Positions 24,420 to 33,422 of a stretch of DNA of 46,226 nt are shown here, in pieces. Under the pieces are notes generated by a model. The model had not been told where the DNA came from. It searched no databases and saw only the letters and a program-made list of their open reading frames with translations. Source of the stretch: Fimenecus sp964557975 (GTDB lineage Bacteria; Bacillota; Clostridia; Oscillospirales; Acutalibacteraceae); NCBI GenBank assembly GCA_964557975.1, contig CAZLCG010000011.1, positions 1 through 46,226 on the forward strand. The letters run 5' to 3'. The stretch's first letter is position 1, and each line of letters begins with the position of its first letter. The translations under genes were made by a program, and so were the position numbers.

Positions 24420-24631
24420 AACGACCCGTAAAGGTCTGATTACATTTTTCATCCGATTATTTCAGCGAAATGAAAAAATATATTGAACAGTTTAAATCGG
24501 GGCAACGCTCCGTAAAGCCCGCTTGAAACGGCGCTTGCTGACGGTTGCAGCCCGCGCGGGGAGCGTTAGTTTCCGAGAGCTTCGGCAGGAAAAATCCCGC
24601 TGAAGCTCTGAAACGCTCGGAATACGTACCG
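24420..24631. other. Intergenic stretch with a long imperfect palindrome
   Basis: Between the ABC ATPase and hydrolase genes there are 339 bases without a gene. Positions about 24558-24620 form a long imperfect palindrome, with GAGCGTT, GAGAGCTTC and AGGAAAAATCC arms answered by GAAGCTCT and ACGCTC. It may be the 3' structure of the hydrolase transcript. No open frame of interest was seen in the stretch. Confidence 0.45.
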
Positions 24632-27157
24632 TCAGCCGCACGCTGCGGAAAACGTCACGCCCGCAATGTTCGGCGCGTACGCAGTCATATCATTAAATTT
24701 GGTTTCGCCGTTGTTTGTAAATGTTATCACGTTTTCGCCCTCTTTAAGCTCCACGTTTGCCGTAACGGTTCTGAAATTGCCTACGCTCATGGTGTTCCTG
24801 CACCATACATTCAAGCTTTCTCCGTTCACGCCTACGGTAATGTAACATTCAATTAAATCAACATTATAATCGTGCAACCCGCCCTCGCGGTTGTTTGAAT
24901 AATTAACGGTCATTCTGTATGTTCCCGCTTTTTCGGCGTTTACAGTAAATTCCGCCTTGCCGCCGTCGGAGGATATTCCGTCAACAAAAGCCGTATCGCC
25001 GAAGCTGTTTACGCACGCGCCGCCGGAAAGAATCATATCGCTCGGATTAACGTAAACGCTTATCCCATCGTCCGCCTGAGTTTTGATTACGCACGACGAA
25101 CAGCTTTTATCCTTAACCTCAACATAGTTAAGCCCTCTTCTGAGATATACCCTCGCGTTTCCGTTTTCATCGGCGGCGCACTCCGCCTTATCAATAAGGA
25201 AACGCGCGTTTGCGGTAACGTTTATTGTGTAAAATCCGTCATACGGCGCAACCGCAAGAAAAGCCGATGTGCTTTCATCGCTTCTGTCGCTGTCGGGAAG
25301 TACCGCCGCCTCGGTCTGCTCCTCATAAAGCGAAACCAGCATACTGTCAAGCACATATGTGCCATCGCCGTGCATAAAGGTAATTTCATGCTCGCCTGCT
25401 TTAAGCTCGGCAGTCAGTGTAATACAGCTTGTAAATTCGCTTTTTACGGTGTTTTCAAGCAGTACGGTCCGTTCCTCGCCGTCAACCGCGAAAAGCGCCT
25501 CGGCGCTGACCCTGTCATCGGGAGTTTCGCCGTCGTTTGCCTTGCCGTAGATAACGTCAAATTTGTAAGTCCCGTCGGCTTCCGCATTTATTGTAACGCG
25601 TATTCCGTCGCCTGTCTTTTCAATGCCGCCGACCATACCCGAGGTCTGCCCCGTTGTGGCGTATGCGCTGTCATAGGTATAAGCGTCACCCAAAAGCGTA
25701 CCGTCCTCAAATTCATATCTAACGGGCAGATTTGTGTTTTCATATTCCTCTTTCGAGCCGCCGTCGGATTTTGTAATTGTCACCCGATAAACCGAAGAGG
25801 TGTCCGCACAGTCGACCTTGATTTTTAACGAATTGCCCGCGCTTTCGGTATATTCCTTAATCAAGGTCGGCTCGGAAACAACACCGCTTAAGCCCTTATA
25901 GTAAATGCCCTCGATCTTTATATCGACGCTTTCGCCGCCAAGCTCGGTGCAGTCAAGATTTTTGAGCTTTAAACTGCTTGTGTAGTCGCAGCCGCCGACT
26001 ATGACGGTAATTTCATCCTTATCCTCGTTTATCGAGGATATAGCGTTCAGAGGGACATAATGGAACCTGTCCCTGTTGTATTTTACAACATTCGCCACGT
26101 CGGAGTGCATAATATCTATAACCTTTGACGAGAGCTTCTCGCCTTCCATATCGGCATACCACCTGTAAAGCCACCAGTTCGAATTCGGCGAATTATCATC
26201 CGCCGCAGTGTCGCACAGGTTGTTTGACAGCCGCCAGAAAGCCACATCGCCGTAGACTTCGGTATTCTCCATAGCGCAGATATATTTAAGCATATCGCCC
26301 GGATTGCCGCACTCCTGCATTGTGCCGTATTCGCTAACGATTATCGGCAGCTCAATGCCGTACTGCTTTTCGGTTTCCCTGTATTCCTCAACGTGATCCT
26401 CAAAGAACGCCGCCGATTTATCGTTAAGCTCGTGATAAATCATAATATCGGGCACGCAGTCGTTTGCGGTGCAGAAATCCAAAAACGGGGCAATCTTTTC
26501 TGTATTGTAATCAAAGTAACCCGGACCGCCTATCATAGCGTCGGGGTTAATGGATTTTACAAGGTCATATGTCTTTTTCCACGCGTTATAGAAATTCTGC
26601 CTGCCCTCGTCGTTAAACTGCAGGTTGCCCTCACTGTCCTTAACACCGAACCACAGAGCGTTGTCGCACTCATTATAAAGGCAATAGACGACCCTGTCCG
26701 AATATGCCGAAGCGGAAAGGTTTTCCACCTGCTGTTTAACCTGCGGCAGGAAGCGTTCTTCAAGAAAGCTTTCACAGTCGTAAACGCCCGCCTCCCGCAT
26801 TTCATCAATCTCGCTGTAGGCATAGTACCAGGTGTCAAAGCAGTCCTGAAGATACACCACTATGTAATCGCAGGAATCAAGATTTTCCGCAACGTGGTTC
26901 ACATCCCCCGTCGGGTGCTGAAGCCCGTCGTAGGTCTTTTGCGATTCCGAAGAAATATCTATACTTTCAGCCATTTCGGCGGACGGTACTCCCTGCTCGG
27001 CAAGGCCGTACAGGAAGCCTGACGCATATGAGGATATTTCACCCGTTTCAGCCGAGCAGTCGATTTCCACCGTCGGCTTAAAGCCGTATTTTATCCCCGG
27101 CAGAATAAGACCGATCACAGTAAAAATACTGACGATTACAGAACTTAATTTTAACAT
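24632..27157 (-). CDS. Secreted clan-A (GH39-like) glycoside hydrolase with C-terminal carbohydrate-binding-like modules
   Basis: The protein has 841 residues. A hydrophobic segment (about 5-25) acts as signal or anchor. The catalytic TIM-barrel-like domain spans about 30-400. The Asn-Glu pair in CLYNECDN (Glu at about 163) is the likely acid/base and the Glu in VSEYG (about 276) the likely nucleophile, as in clan GH-A families such as GH39. One beta-sandwich linker follows, then two galactose-binding/CBM6-35-like modules (about 490-620 and 705-840) marked by YEFEDG, GTYKFDVIYG and GTYRMTVNY. The ATG at 27157 is chosen over one 13 codons earlier because GGGGAGAAGG lies just ahead. Substrate unknown; a plant or host glycan is plausible. 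Confidence 0.75.
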   Translation of the reverse strand: MLKLSSVIVSIFTVIGLILPGIKYGFKPTVEIDCSAETGEISSYASGFLYGLAEQGVPSAEMAESIDISSESQKTYDGLQHPTGDVNHVAENLDSCDYIVVYLQDCFDTWYYAYSEIDEMREAGVYDCESFLEERFLPQVKQQVENLSASAYSDRVVYCLYNECDNALWFGVKDSEGNLQFNDEGRQNFYNAWKKTYDLVKSINPDAMIGGPGYFDYNTEKIAPFLDFCTANDCVPDIMIYHELNDKSAAFFEDHVEEYRETEKQYGIELPIIVSEYGTMQECGNPGDMLKYICAMENTEVYGDVAFWRLSNNLCDTAADDNSPNSNWWLYRWYADMEGEKLSSKVIDIMHSDVANVVKYNRDRFHYVPLNAISSINEDKDEITVIVGGCDYTSSLKLKNLDCTELGGESVDIKIEGIYYKGLSGVVSEPTLIKEYTESAGNSLKIKVDCADTSSVYRVTITKSDGGSKEEYENTNLPVRYEFEDGTLLGDAYTYDSAYATTGQTSGMVGGIEKTGDGIRVTINAEADGTYKFDVIYGKANDGETPDDRVSAEALFAVDGEERTVLLENTVKSEFTSCITLTAELKAGEHEITFMHGDGTYVLDSMLVSLYEEQTEAAVLPDSDRSDESTSAFLAVAPYDGFYTINVTANARFLIDKAECAADENGNARVYLRRGLNYVEVKDKSCSSCVIKTQADDGISVYVNPSDMILSGGACVNSFGDTAFVDGISSDGGKAEFTVNAEKAGTYRMTVNYSNNREGGLHDYNVDLIECYITVGVNGESLNVWCRNTMSVGNFRTVTANVELKEGENVITFTNNGETKFNDMTAYAPNIAGVTFSAACG

Positions 27158-27383
27158 TTTCCTTCTCCCCTTTTTATTATCGGACATTAAATTCAAAAAC
27201 GCCTGTTGTCTTGTAATAATATTCTAATACACAATAAAAAATTATGCAATAGATTTTAACATATTAGGGGCAAATGTCCGGAAATATAATAATACAGCCG
27301 CCCTTAAAGACGTTTTTCGATTACCGTGACCGAGCCTGCCGCCTGTTCGCAGCCGTATATTCCGATTTACACCCTTTCAAGAC
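27158..27383. other. Intergenic region upstream of the glycoside hydrolase
   Basis: This A+T-rich stretch should hold the hydrolase promoter, but I could not find a good -35/-10 pair. CGGACATT near 27181 and AATGTCCG near 27274 form an inverted repeat about 90 bases apart, which might be an operator. No gene was recognised. Confidence 0.3.
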
Positions 27384-27414
27384 AAAAAAGGACAGACGAA
27401 AGATCCGTCTGTCC
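27384..27414 (-). terminator. Terminator of the surface-protein gene
   Basis: A perfect 9-bp stem (GGACAGACG/CGTCTGTCC) with a 7-base loop is followed on the minus strand by six T. It lies 17 bases after the stop codon. Confidence 0.85.
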
Positions 27415-27431
27415 CAAAAGTTTATTTAATA

Positions 27432-28346
27432 TCAGTCGTCTTTTTTCTTTTTGGTAAGAACAAGCGCAAGACCCGCAGCTAACGCGACCGCCGCAACAGC
27501 AGGGATAGCATAATCGCCGGTAGCGGGGATTTCCGACGAGCTTGAGCTTGAAACTGAGCCGCCGGAGGAGGTTGTCGGTTCTTCGTTCGATGAATCACTG
27601 CGGAAAAGGTTCGCGAGAGCGTCGGTCATCTGACCGATAGCGTCCCCAAAGCCTCTGAACAACTGCGCCAAATCTGTAGTGGTGTAGCCGTCAAAGAACT
27701 TATCCAAGGCATTCGTGCTTGCCTCCGGAGAAACAACAGCCTCATAAAGCTTATCTCTCTGCTCAGCGGTAATTGTGCCGTTGGATTTAAGCTCGTCGGC
27801 GACCGCTTTCGCCTGATCGGACGTTATAACCTGATTGCCCACAAGAGTGATAAGAGTACTCTCAATTTGGCTGTAAGAAAGGTTGCTGAGCAACTGCACT
27901 ATGTATTTTGGAGCTTCCGCCGAGCTGCCCGCGGTAGTATCGGAATCGGAAGGCCGTGTTGTTGTCGCCTCGGGATCAATCTCCTCGATTATAGCGTTTG
28001 TTACCGCTGTTGTAAGCATTGCCGCAGCCGATTCGGAAAAGCCGCAGTCCGCCCTTACAGCTGTAACCGCAAGGCTTACTATTGCGCTGATCGATTCCTC
28101 ACCGCCCGCATACGCTTCTTTATAAGGAGTATAATCCGCTATTCCGTTTATGACCGCCGATTTAACAGCAGACCTGCCTTTAATTGTTTCACAGTCGTTG
28201 CCCGCCTCAATCGATTCCAAAACAAGCGTTGCCACTTCTTTCTGCATGGTGTCGGTAAGCGCATCAACATTTGCCCCTGCAAAAGCAGGAATACACGCGA
28301 CGAACAGTAATGAAACTATTACAAGAACAGACATAATCTTTTTCAT
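27432..28346 (-). CDS. Surface protein with IPATG sorting-type C-terminus
   Basis: The protein has 304 residues. A signal peptide occupies about residues 1-23 (MKKIMSVLVIVSLLFVACIP, then AFAGA as cleavage site). The body is helical and Ala/Thr/Ser-rich, with a Thr-Ser linker near 130. A Ser-rich stretch leads to IPATGD, a hydrophobic segment and the basic tail KKKKDD. This is the layout of a sortase-anchored wall protein, with IPATG in place of LPXTG. No sortase gene is in the window. No enzymatic domain was recognised. A sigma-A-type promoter lies about 60 bases upstream and a strong terminator follows, so it is monocistronic. Confidence 0.8.
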   Translation of the reverse strand: MKKIMSVLVIVSLLFVACIPAFAGANVDALTDTMQKEVATLVLESIEAGNDCETIKGRSAVKSAVINGIADYTPYKEAYAGGEESISAIVSLAVTAVRADCGFSESAAAMLTTAVTNAIIEEIDPEATTTRPSDSDTTAGSSAEAPKYIVQLLSNLSYSQIESTLITLVGNQVITSDQAKAVADELKSNGTITAEQRDKLYEAVVSPEASTNALDKFFDGYTTTDLAQLFRGFGDAIGQMTDALANLFRSDSSNEEPTTSSGGSVSSSSSSEIPATGDYAIPAVAAVALAAGLALVLTKKKKDD

Positions 28347-28408
28347 ATCACGTTATTTCCCTTCTGTTTTCGCCCTAAAACGGGCGCAATGCCTTTTATA
28401 TACATTAG

Positions 28409-28437
28409 ATTATATCAGTTTCGATATGCAATGTCAA
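28409..28437 (-). promoter_or_regulatory. Promoter of the surface-protein gene
   Basis: TTGACA (28437-28432) and a perfect TATAAT (28414-28409) on the minus strand are 17 bases apart. Confidence 0.85.
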
Positions 28438-28579
28438 TAAAAAGGTTTTTGTTTTTTTCAAAATTTAGCACAAATTTTCAATACGGCATTTGCAAACAAT
28501 ATAAAACGGGGGGAGAATACGATCAATACAAATTAAAAATATTCGTCCTCTCAAATTCCGATCAAAGGAGCGGTTCACA

Positions 28580-28759
28580 ATGAACAAGAAAAATAAAAAA
28601 CCGTCAAAAAAAGCCCTTGAAAGCATCAATAAAATGACCGAGGAGGTCTCGGAGATATGGGAAGGCTATAACGGCGTTGCCCGAACGGACGTACTCGGAA
28701 GCTATACGGGAAATCCGAAGGACGCCGAGCAGCCCGAACAGGATCCGGACGACCTTTAA
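28580..28759 (+). CDS. Small 59-residue hydrophilic protein of unknown function
   Basis: An open frame of 60 codons starts with ATG nine bases after AAAGGAG and ends with TAA. The product is hydrophilic with no membrane segment. A Lys-rich N-terminus (MNKKNKKPSKKALE) precedes the middle EVSEIWEGYNG and the C-terminal part TDVLGSYTGNP, then a Pro/Asp-rich tail ending DPDDL. The codon use is like that of the neighbours. From memory, short proteins with a similar DVLGSYTG...QDADDL ending are common in gut Clostridia, but no function is known to me. The rimP promoter lies 32 bases downstream, so it is probably a separate transcript. Confidence 0.7.
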   Translation: MNKKNKKPSKKALESINKMTEEVSEIWEGYNGVARTDVLGSYTGNPKDAEQPEQDPDDL

Positions 28760-28790
28760 CAAGCTTTTAATATATATTATCAAAAAAGGC

Positions 28791-28819
28791 TTGCAAAATC
28801 AACCGTATTATGTTATTAT
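28791..28819 (+). promoter_or_regulatory. Promoter of the rimP-nusA-infB operon
   Basis: TTGCAA (28791-28796) and TATTAT (28814-28819) are 17 bases apart. The RNA would start at about 28826, before the leader hairpin. Confidence 0.75.
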
Positions 28820-28842
28820 ACCGATTGTAAGAATATTTGATG

Positions 28843-28876
28843 CTTGAGAGTGGGTTTTGCCCGCTCTCTTAATTTT
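28843..28876 (+). promoter_or_regulatory. Leader hairpin of the rimP operon
   Basis: A 9-bp stem (GAGAGTGGG at 28846-28854 with CCCGCTCTC at 28860-28868, one G-T pair) has a 5-base loop and is followed by TTAATTTT. It sits between promoter and start codon. The shape allows attenuation or antitermination control of the operon. Confidence 0.55.
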
Positions 28877-28888
28877 GTCGGAGGAACT

Positions 28889-29380
28889 ATGTCGGAAAAC
28901 AAAAAAAATACGGTTTCTGTCGTTCGCGAGCTGGCGCAGCCGTTAGCCGAGGAGCTCGGCTTAACGCTTTGGGATGTTCGCTTTCAAAAAGAAGGGGTCA
29001 ACCGTTATCTTCGCATAATCATTGACCGTGAGGACCGTCCCGTTGATATTGACGACTGCGTCAATATGAGCCGCGCAATCGACGAACCGCTTGACAGGCT
29101 CGATCCTATTCAGGAAAGCTACAGCCTTCAGGTGCAGTCGCCCGGAATCGAACGCGAGCTTACGAGGGATTTTCATTTTAAAAGGTATATAGGAGATAAG
29201 GTCACCGTAAAATTTATTCATGCGGTAAATTCAAAGCGGGAATATAAGGGTATACTTTCCTCGTACGATAACGGCAACATTTCGGTAACTCTGCCCGACG
29301 GCAAGGTTCTCGAATTTAATAAAAAAGAAGCATCGTGGGTTAAACTCGATGATTTTGGAGGTTTTGACAAAAATGAATAA
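28889..29380 (+). CDS. rimP: Ribosome maturation factor RimP
   Basis: The 163-residue RimP assists assembly of the 30S subunit. Family segments seen are ALNLWDVRF-like (LTLWDVRFQKEG), LRIIIDRE, DIDDCVNMSRAIDEPLD, YSLQVQSPGIERELTR and the C-terminal SH3-like domain. The ATG at 28889 follows GGAGG; a TTG 15 codons upstream is not needed. It is the first gene of the operon and overlaps nusA by eight bases. Confidence 0.97.
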   Translation: MSENKKNTVSVVRELAQPLAEELGLTLWDVRFQKEGVNRYLRIIIDREDRPVDIDDCVNMSRAIDEPLDRLDPIQESYSLQVQSPGIERELTRDFHFKRYIGDKVTVKFIHAVNSKREYKGILSSYDNGNISVTLPDGKVLEFNKKEASWVKLDDFGGFDKNE

Positions 29381-30422
29381 AGAATTTTTTGAAGCGGTTG
29401 AGCTTATGGAGAAGGAAAAGGGAATCCCTGCGGAATACCTTTACGAGAAAATCAAAAACGCAGTGGTCGTTGCCGTAAGGAAGGACTATAACGGCAAGGA
29501 CGTCGTATCCTGCGAAATCGAGCCCGAAAAGAGCGAGATGAACATATACTACTGCCGCACGGTAGTTGAAGAGGTTGAAGATCCCGACGCGGAAATTTCC
29601 CTTGAAGAGGCTCAGCAGCTTAAAAAGAAATATAAGCTCGGAGATACGGTCAAGGTCAAGCTCGGCAAAAAGGATTTCGGCAGAATTGCCGCGCAGACTG
29701 CAAAGCATGTTATCCGTCAGGGCATACGCGACGCCGAAAAGGGCTTAATTCTTCAGGAATTTCAGTCAAAGCAACAGGAGCTTGTTACAGCCAAGGTTGA
29801 AAGGATAGACCCCGTAACGGGAAATGTTACCCTTGAAATCGGCAAGGCGGAGGCAATTCTTCCGAAAGGCGAACAAGTGCCGGGTGAAACCTTTAGCGAA
29901 AATCAGCTTATTAAAGTATTTATAGTCGACGTTAAGGAAACCGACAAAGGTCCCAAGGCTATGATTTCCCGTACTCATCCCGGTCTTGTAAAAAGACTTT
30001 TTGAGATGGAGGTTCCCGAAATCTACGACGGCACCGTAACTATTGAATCGGTTTCCCGCGAAGCAGGCGCAAGAACCAAAATCGCCGTTTGCTCAAAGGA
30101 TGAGGATGTTGACGCCATAGGCGCATGCATAGGTCCGAGAGGCACGCGTGTCGGAAAGATCGTTGATATTTTGGGCGGAGAAAAAATAGATATTATAAAT
30201 TACAGCGAAAAGCCCGAGGAGTTCATCGCGGCAGCTTTAGCTCCCGCAGATGTCCTAAAGGTTGAAATCGAAAGCGCAGACGCCAAATCGTGCCATGTAA
30301 CCGTTCCCGACAATCAGCTTTCTCTCGCTATCGGCAACAAGGGTCAGAACGCCCGTCTTGCCGCAAGGCTTACGGGTTGGAAAATCGACATCAAGCCCGA
30401 AAGCGGCTTTTACGAGGGCTGA
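29373..30422 (+). CDS. nusA: Transcription termination/antitermination factor NusA
   Basis: The 349-residue protein has the standard Bacillota NusA layout: an RNA polymerase-binding N-terminal domain (about 1-125), an S1 domain (about 130-200), and KH1 and KH2 domains containing IGACIGPRGTRV and LSLAIGNKGQNARLAARLTGW. The acidic C-terminal repeats of proteobacterial NusA are absent, as expected. The start is the ATG at 29373, with GGAGG upstream inside rimP. NusA controls pausing and termination by RNA polymerase. Confidence 0.98.
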   Translation: MNKEFFEAVELMEKEKGIPAEYLYEKIKNAVVVAVRKDYNGKDVVSCEIEPEKSEMNIYYCRTVVEEVEDPDAEISLEEAQQLKKKYKLGDTVKVKLGKKDFGRIAAQTAKHVIRQGIRDAEKGLILQEFQSKQQELVTAKVERIDPVTGNVTLEIGKAEAILPKGEQVPGETFSENQLIKVFIVDVKETDKGPKAMISRTHPGLVKRLFEMEVPEIYDGTVTIESVSREAGARTKIAVCSKDEDVDAIGACIGPRGTRVGKIVDILGGEKIDIINYSEKPEEFIAAALAPADVLKVEIESADAKSCHVTVPDNQLSLAIGNKGQNARLAARLTGWKIDIKPESGFYEG

Positions 30423-30461
30423 GCCTTTAACGCGCGATTTCTTAAAATCGGAAGTGATATT

Positions 30462-30728
30462 ATGAAACAGAAAAAAATACCCCTGCGAAAATGCTTAGGC
30501 TGCGGCGAATCGAAGCCGAAAAAGGATTTGGTGCGCGTGGTCCGAAGCGCCGAGGGTGAAGTAAGCCTTGACCTTACAGGCAAAAAATCGGGCAGAGGCG
30601 CTTACATCTGTCATAACATATCCTGCCTTCAAAAGGCAAAAAAAGCAAAAAGAATAGAACGCGCTCTCGAATGTGCAATTCCCGAAAACGTCTATGACAG
30701 TATGGAGAGTGAACTGAAAAATGAATGA
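30462..30728 (+). CDS. rnpM: YlxR-family RNA-binding protein (RnpM)
   Basis: The 88-residue basic protein has the YlxR signature: PLRKCLGCGESKPKKDLVRV near the N-terminus and GRGAYICHNISCLQKAKK. YlxR (RnpM) is reported to bind and modulate RNase P in Bacillus. The position between nusA and ylxQ is conserved in Bacillota. It overlaps ylxQ by eight bases. Confidence 0.95.
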   Translation: MKQKKIPLRKCLGCGESKPKKDLVRVVRSAEGEVSLDLTGKKSGRGAYICHNISCLQKAKKAKRIERALECAIPENVYDSMESELKNE

Positions 30729-31041
30729 CGCCAAGGCGCTTAACCTTTTGGGTCTTGCAAGGCGCGCGGGCAAAATAAGCCTCGGGCACGACGCAAGCGA
30801 AGCGCAAATTAAATCGGGCGGCGCATATGCCTGCATTGTAAGCGGCGACGCCTCCGACAGGCTTAAGAACGAGATGGAGAGCCTTTGTCGGGCAAATAAA
30901 ACCGAGTTTATCAGTACAGAATATACTATGAATGAATTGGGTAAGCGTCTGGGCTCAAAAAAAACGGCGGTGCTTACCGTCAACGACCGAGGATTTGCAA
31001 AAAGATTTAACGAACTGATCAGGAGGAATACCGATATATGA
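30721..31041 (+). CDS. ylxQ: L7Ae-family RNA-binding protein YlxQ
   Basis: This is a 106-residue protein with an L7Ae/L30e fold: LLGLARRAGKISLGHDA near the N-terminus and TEFISTEYTMNELGKRLG in the middle. Family members bind kink-turn RNAs; the cellular RNA target of YlxQ is not settled. It overlaps rnpM by eight bases and infB by four, so the three are translationally coupled. Confidence 0.93.
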   Translation: MNDAKALNLLGLARRAGKISLGHDASEAQIKSGGAYACIVSGDASDRLKNEMESLCRANKTEFISTEYTMNELGKRLGSKKTAVLTVNDRGFAKRFNELIRRNTDI

Positions 31042-33401
31042 CAAAGAAATACAAGTTACACGAAGTCGCAAGAGATTTTAACATCCCGAGCAAGGTACTT
31101 ACGGAAATGCTTTCAAAATATTTTGAGGGCGAAAAAAAATCGCAGACCGTTCTTAACGACAAAGAGCTTGATTTCGTATTCAGCGAGCTGACAAAGAAGC
31201 ATTCGGTCAAGAGCTTCAAGGAATACTTTGAGTTCAAGCCGACGGAAAAGAAACCCAAGCCCGATAAAAAAGCGGGATTGCCTGCCGACAAATCCGACGG
31301 CAAGCATTCAGGCGCAAAGACCTCGTCTGTCCCCGCGGGAAAGCCCGCTCAGGGGAATCCGCAGCAAAAGCCTTCTAAAAAGGAAAAAGATCCCAATCGT
31401 CCGCTTCAGTCAAGAACCAAGGGCAAAATAAGACATGTTGACACCCGCGCGGGCTCGGTTGACCTTGACAAATATAATGAAAGATATGAAAATATTGCTC
31501 CCGTAAACAACAAGAACACAGGCGACGATGTTGTTAAGAAGCAGAAATTAAGGCAGAAATCACAGCAGTACCGCAAGCAGGGCATGAGAAGCCATAAGCG
31601 TGAAAGCGAGCAGGAAAGGCTTAAAAGAATAGCCGCCGAAAGAGCGAAAAAGCAGATTAAAATTACCGTTCCCGACGAAATCACCGTCGGAGAGCTTGCA
31701 ATGCTTCTTAAAATGACCGCCGCAGAGGTCATTAAAAAGCTGTTAAGCCTCGGCGTTATGGCGAATGTTAACGAGGTAATAGACTATGATACGGCGGCAA
31801 TAGTCGCTACCGAGCTCGGCGCAAAGGTCGAAAAAGAGGTCGTAGTTACAATTGAGGAAAGAATTATCGACGACACCGAGGACGCCGAGGAGGATCTTCA
31901 AAAGCGCGACCCCGTCGTAGTTGTTATGGGACACGTTGACCACGGCAAGACCTCAATTCTTGACGCAATCCGCAACACCTCCGTCACCGAAACCGAAGCC
32001 GGAGGCATTACCCAGCACATAGGCGCTTACAGAGTGAGCGTGGGCGATGAAAAAATCACCTTCCTTGACACCCCCGGTCACGCCGCATTCACATCGATGC
32101 GCGCAAGGGGAGCAATGGCAACGGATATTGCAATTCTCGTTGTTGCGGCGGACGACGGCATTATGCCTCAGACCGTTGAGGCTATTAACCACGCAAAGGC
32201 GGCGGGCGTTTCAATTATCGTTGCGATAAACAAAATGGATAAACCCGGCGCCGCGCCCGATAAAATTATGCAGCAGCTGACCGAATACGACCTTATTCCC
32301 GAAGAATGGGGCGGCGACGTTATATGTATCCCCGTTTCCGCAAAAACCAAAATGGGTATTGATAAAATACTTGACTCCATCCTGCTTGTTGCCGAAATGC
32401 TCGAGCTTAAAGCCAACCCGAACCGTCCCGCAAAGGGCGTTGTAATCGAAGCGAAGCTTGACAAGGGCAGAGGCCCCGTTGCTACGGTGCTTGTTCAGAA
32501 CGGCACGCTTAAAACAGGCGATATAATCGTTGCAGGCACTTCGGTCGGCAGAGTAAGGGTCATGACGAACGAAAACGGTAAGGAACTAAAGCAGGCTAAG
32601 CCCTCCGTTCCCGTTGAAATTATGGGGCTTGCGGAGGTTCCTCAGGCAGGGGACATATTCAACTCCGTTTCAGACGAAAAGCTTGCCCGTGAGCTTGTTG
32701 AACAGAGAAAGAGAGAGGCGAAGGAGGAGGAATTTAAGCAGTATCACAAGGTTACTCTTGACAATCTCTTCTCATCCATCTCTCAGGGCGAGATGAAAGA
32801 GCTTGACGTAATTGTAAAAGCGGACGTACAGGGCTCTGTCGAAGCGGTTAAGCAGAATATTGAAAAGCTCTCCAACGAGGAGGTTAACGTTAAGGTTATT
32901 CACGGCGGCGTGGGCGCGGTCAATGAATCGGACGTTATGCTTGCAAACGCTTCAAACGCAATTATAGTCGGCTTTAACGTCCGCCCCGACCCCGTTGCCG
33001 CGGAGGTTGCGGAGCGCGACGGCATTGATATGAGAATGTACCGTGTCATTTACGACTGCATTGAAGAAATTCAAGCGGCAATTAAGGGCATGCTCGCGCC
33101 AAAATTCCGTGAGGTTGTATTGGGCAGGGCTGAGGTAAGAAGCGTATTCAAGCTCTCCACAGCGGGCATAATCGCAGGCTCATATGTGCTTGACGGCAAA
33201 ATTACGAGAAATTCACAAATAAGGGTGGTCCGTGACGGAATTGTTATCACAGAGGACGCAATCGCCTCCCTAAAACGCTTTAAGGACGATGTAAAAGAGG
33301 TCGCTTCGGGTTATGAGTGCGGCGTAGGGCTTGAAAAATTCAATGACATTAAAGAGGGCGACGTCCTCGAGGCGTTTGTTACGGAAGAAGTTAAGGACTA
33401 A
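31038..33401 (+). CDS. infB: Translation initiation factor IF-2
   Basis: This 787-residue GTPase delivers initiator tRNA to the ribosome. A short IF2-N domain (about 1-60) precedes a Lys/Gln-rich linker (about 70-210) and a second IF2-N segment (EITVGELAMLLKMTAAEVI). The G domain follows, with GHVDHGKTS, DTPGHAAF and NKMDK motifs. The IF2 domain II-III and the C-terminal initiator tRNA-binding domain come last. The start follows AGGAGG and overlaps the ylxQ stop. All expected domains are present. Confidence 0.99.
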   Translation: MTKKYKLHEVARDFNIPSKVLTEMLSKYFEGEKKSQTVLNDKELDFVFSELTKKHSVKSFKEYFEFKPTEKKPKPDKKAGLPADKSDGKHSGAKTSSVPAGKPAQGNPQQKPSKKEKDPNRPLQSRTKGKIRHVDTRAGSVDLDKYNERYENIAPVNNKNTGDDVVKKQKLRQKSQQYRKQGMRSHKRESEQERLKRIAAERAKKQIKITVPDEITVGELAMLLKMTAAEVIKKLLSLGVMANVNEVIDYDTAAIVATELGAKVEKEVVVTIEERIIDDTEDAEEDLQKRDPVVVVMGHVDHGKTSILDAIRNTSVTETEAGGITQHIGAYRVSVGDEKITFLDTPGHAAFTSMRARGAMATDIAILVVAADDGIMPQTVEAINHAKAAGVSIIVAINKMDKPGAAPDKIMQQLTEYDLIPEEWGGDVICIPVSAKTKMGIDKILDSILLVAEMLELKANPNRPAKGVVIEAKLDKGRGPVATVLVQNGTLKTGDIIVAGTSVGRVRVMTNENGKELKQAKPSVPVEIMGLAEVPQAGDIFNSVSDEKLARELVEQRKREAKEEEFKQYHKVTLDNLFSSISQGEMKELDVIVKADVQGSVEAVKQNIEKLSNEEVNVKVIHGGVGAVNESDVMLANASNAIIVGFNVRPDPVAAEVAERDGIDMRMYRVIYDCIEEIQAAIKGMLAPKFREVVLGRAEVRSVFKLSTAGIIAGSYVLDGKITRNSQIRVVRDGIVITEDAIASLKRFKDDVKEVASGYECGVGLEKFNDIKEGDVLEAFVTEEVKD

Positions 33402-33422
33402 TTAAAGAAAGGCTGTGTCTTT

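Noticed and set aside
26393..27022. Plus-strand frame of 209 codons
   Set aside because: It lies wholly inside the glycoside hydrolase gene on the other strand and has no start signals.
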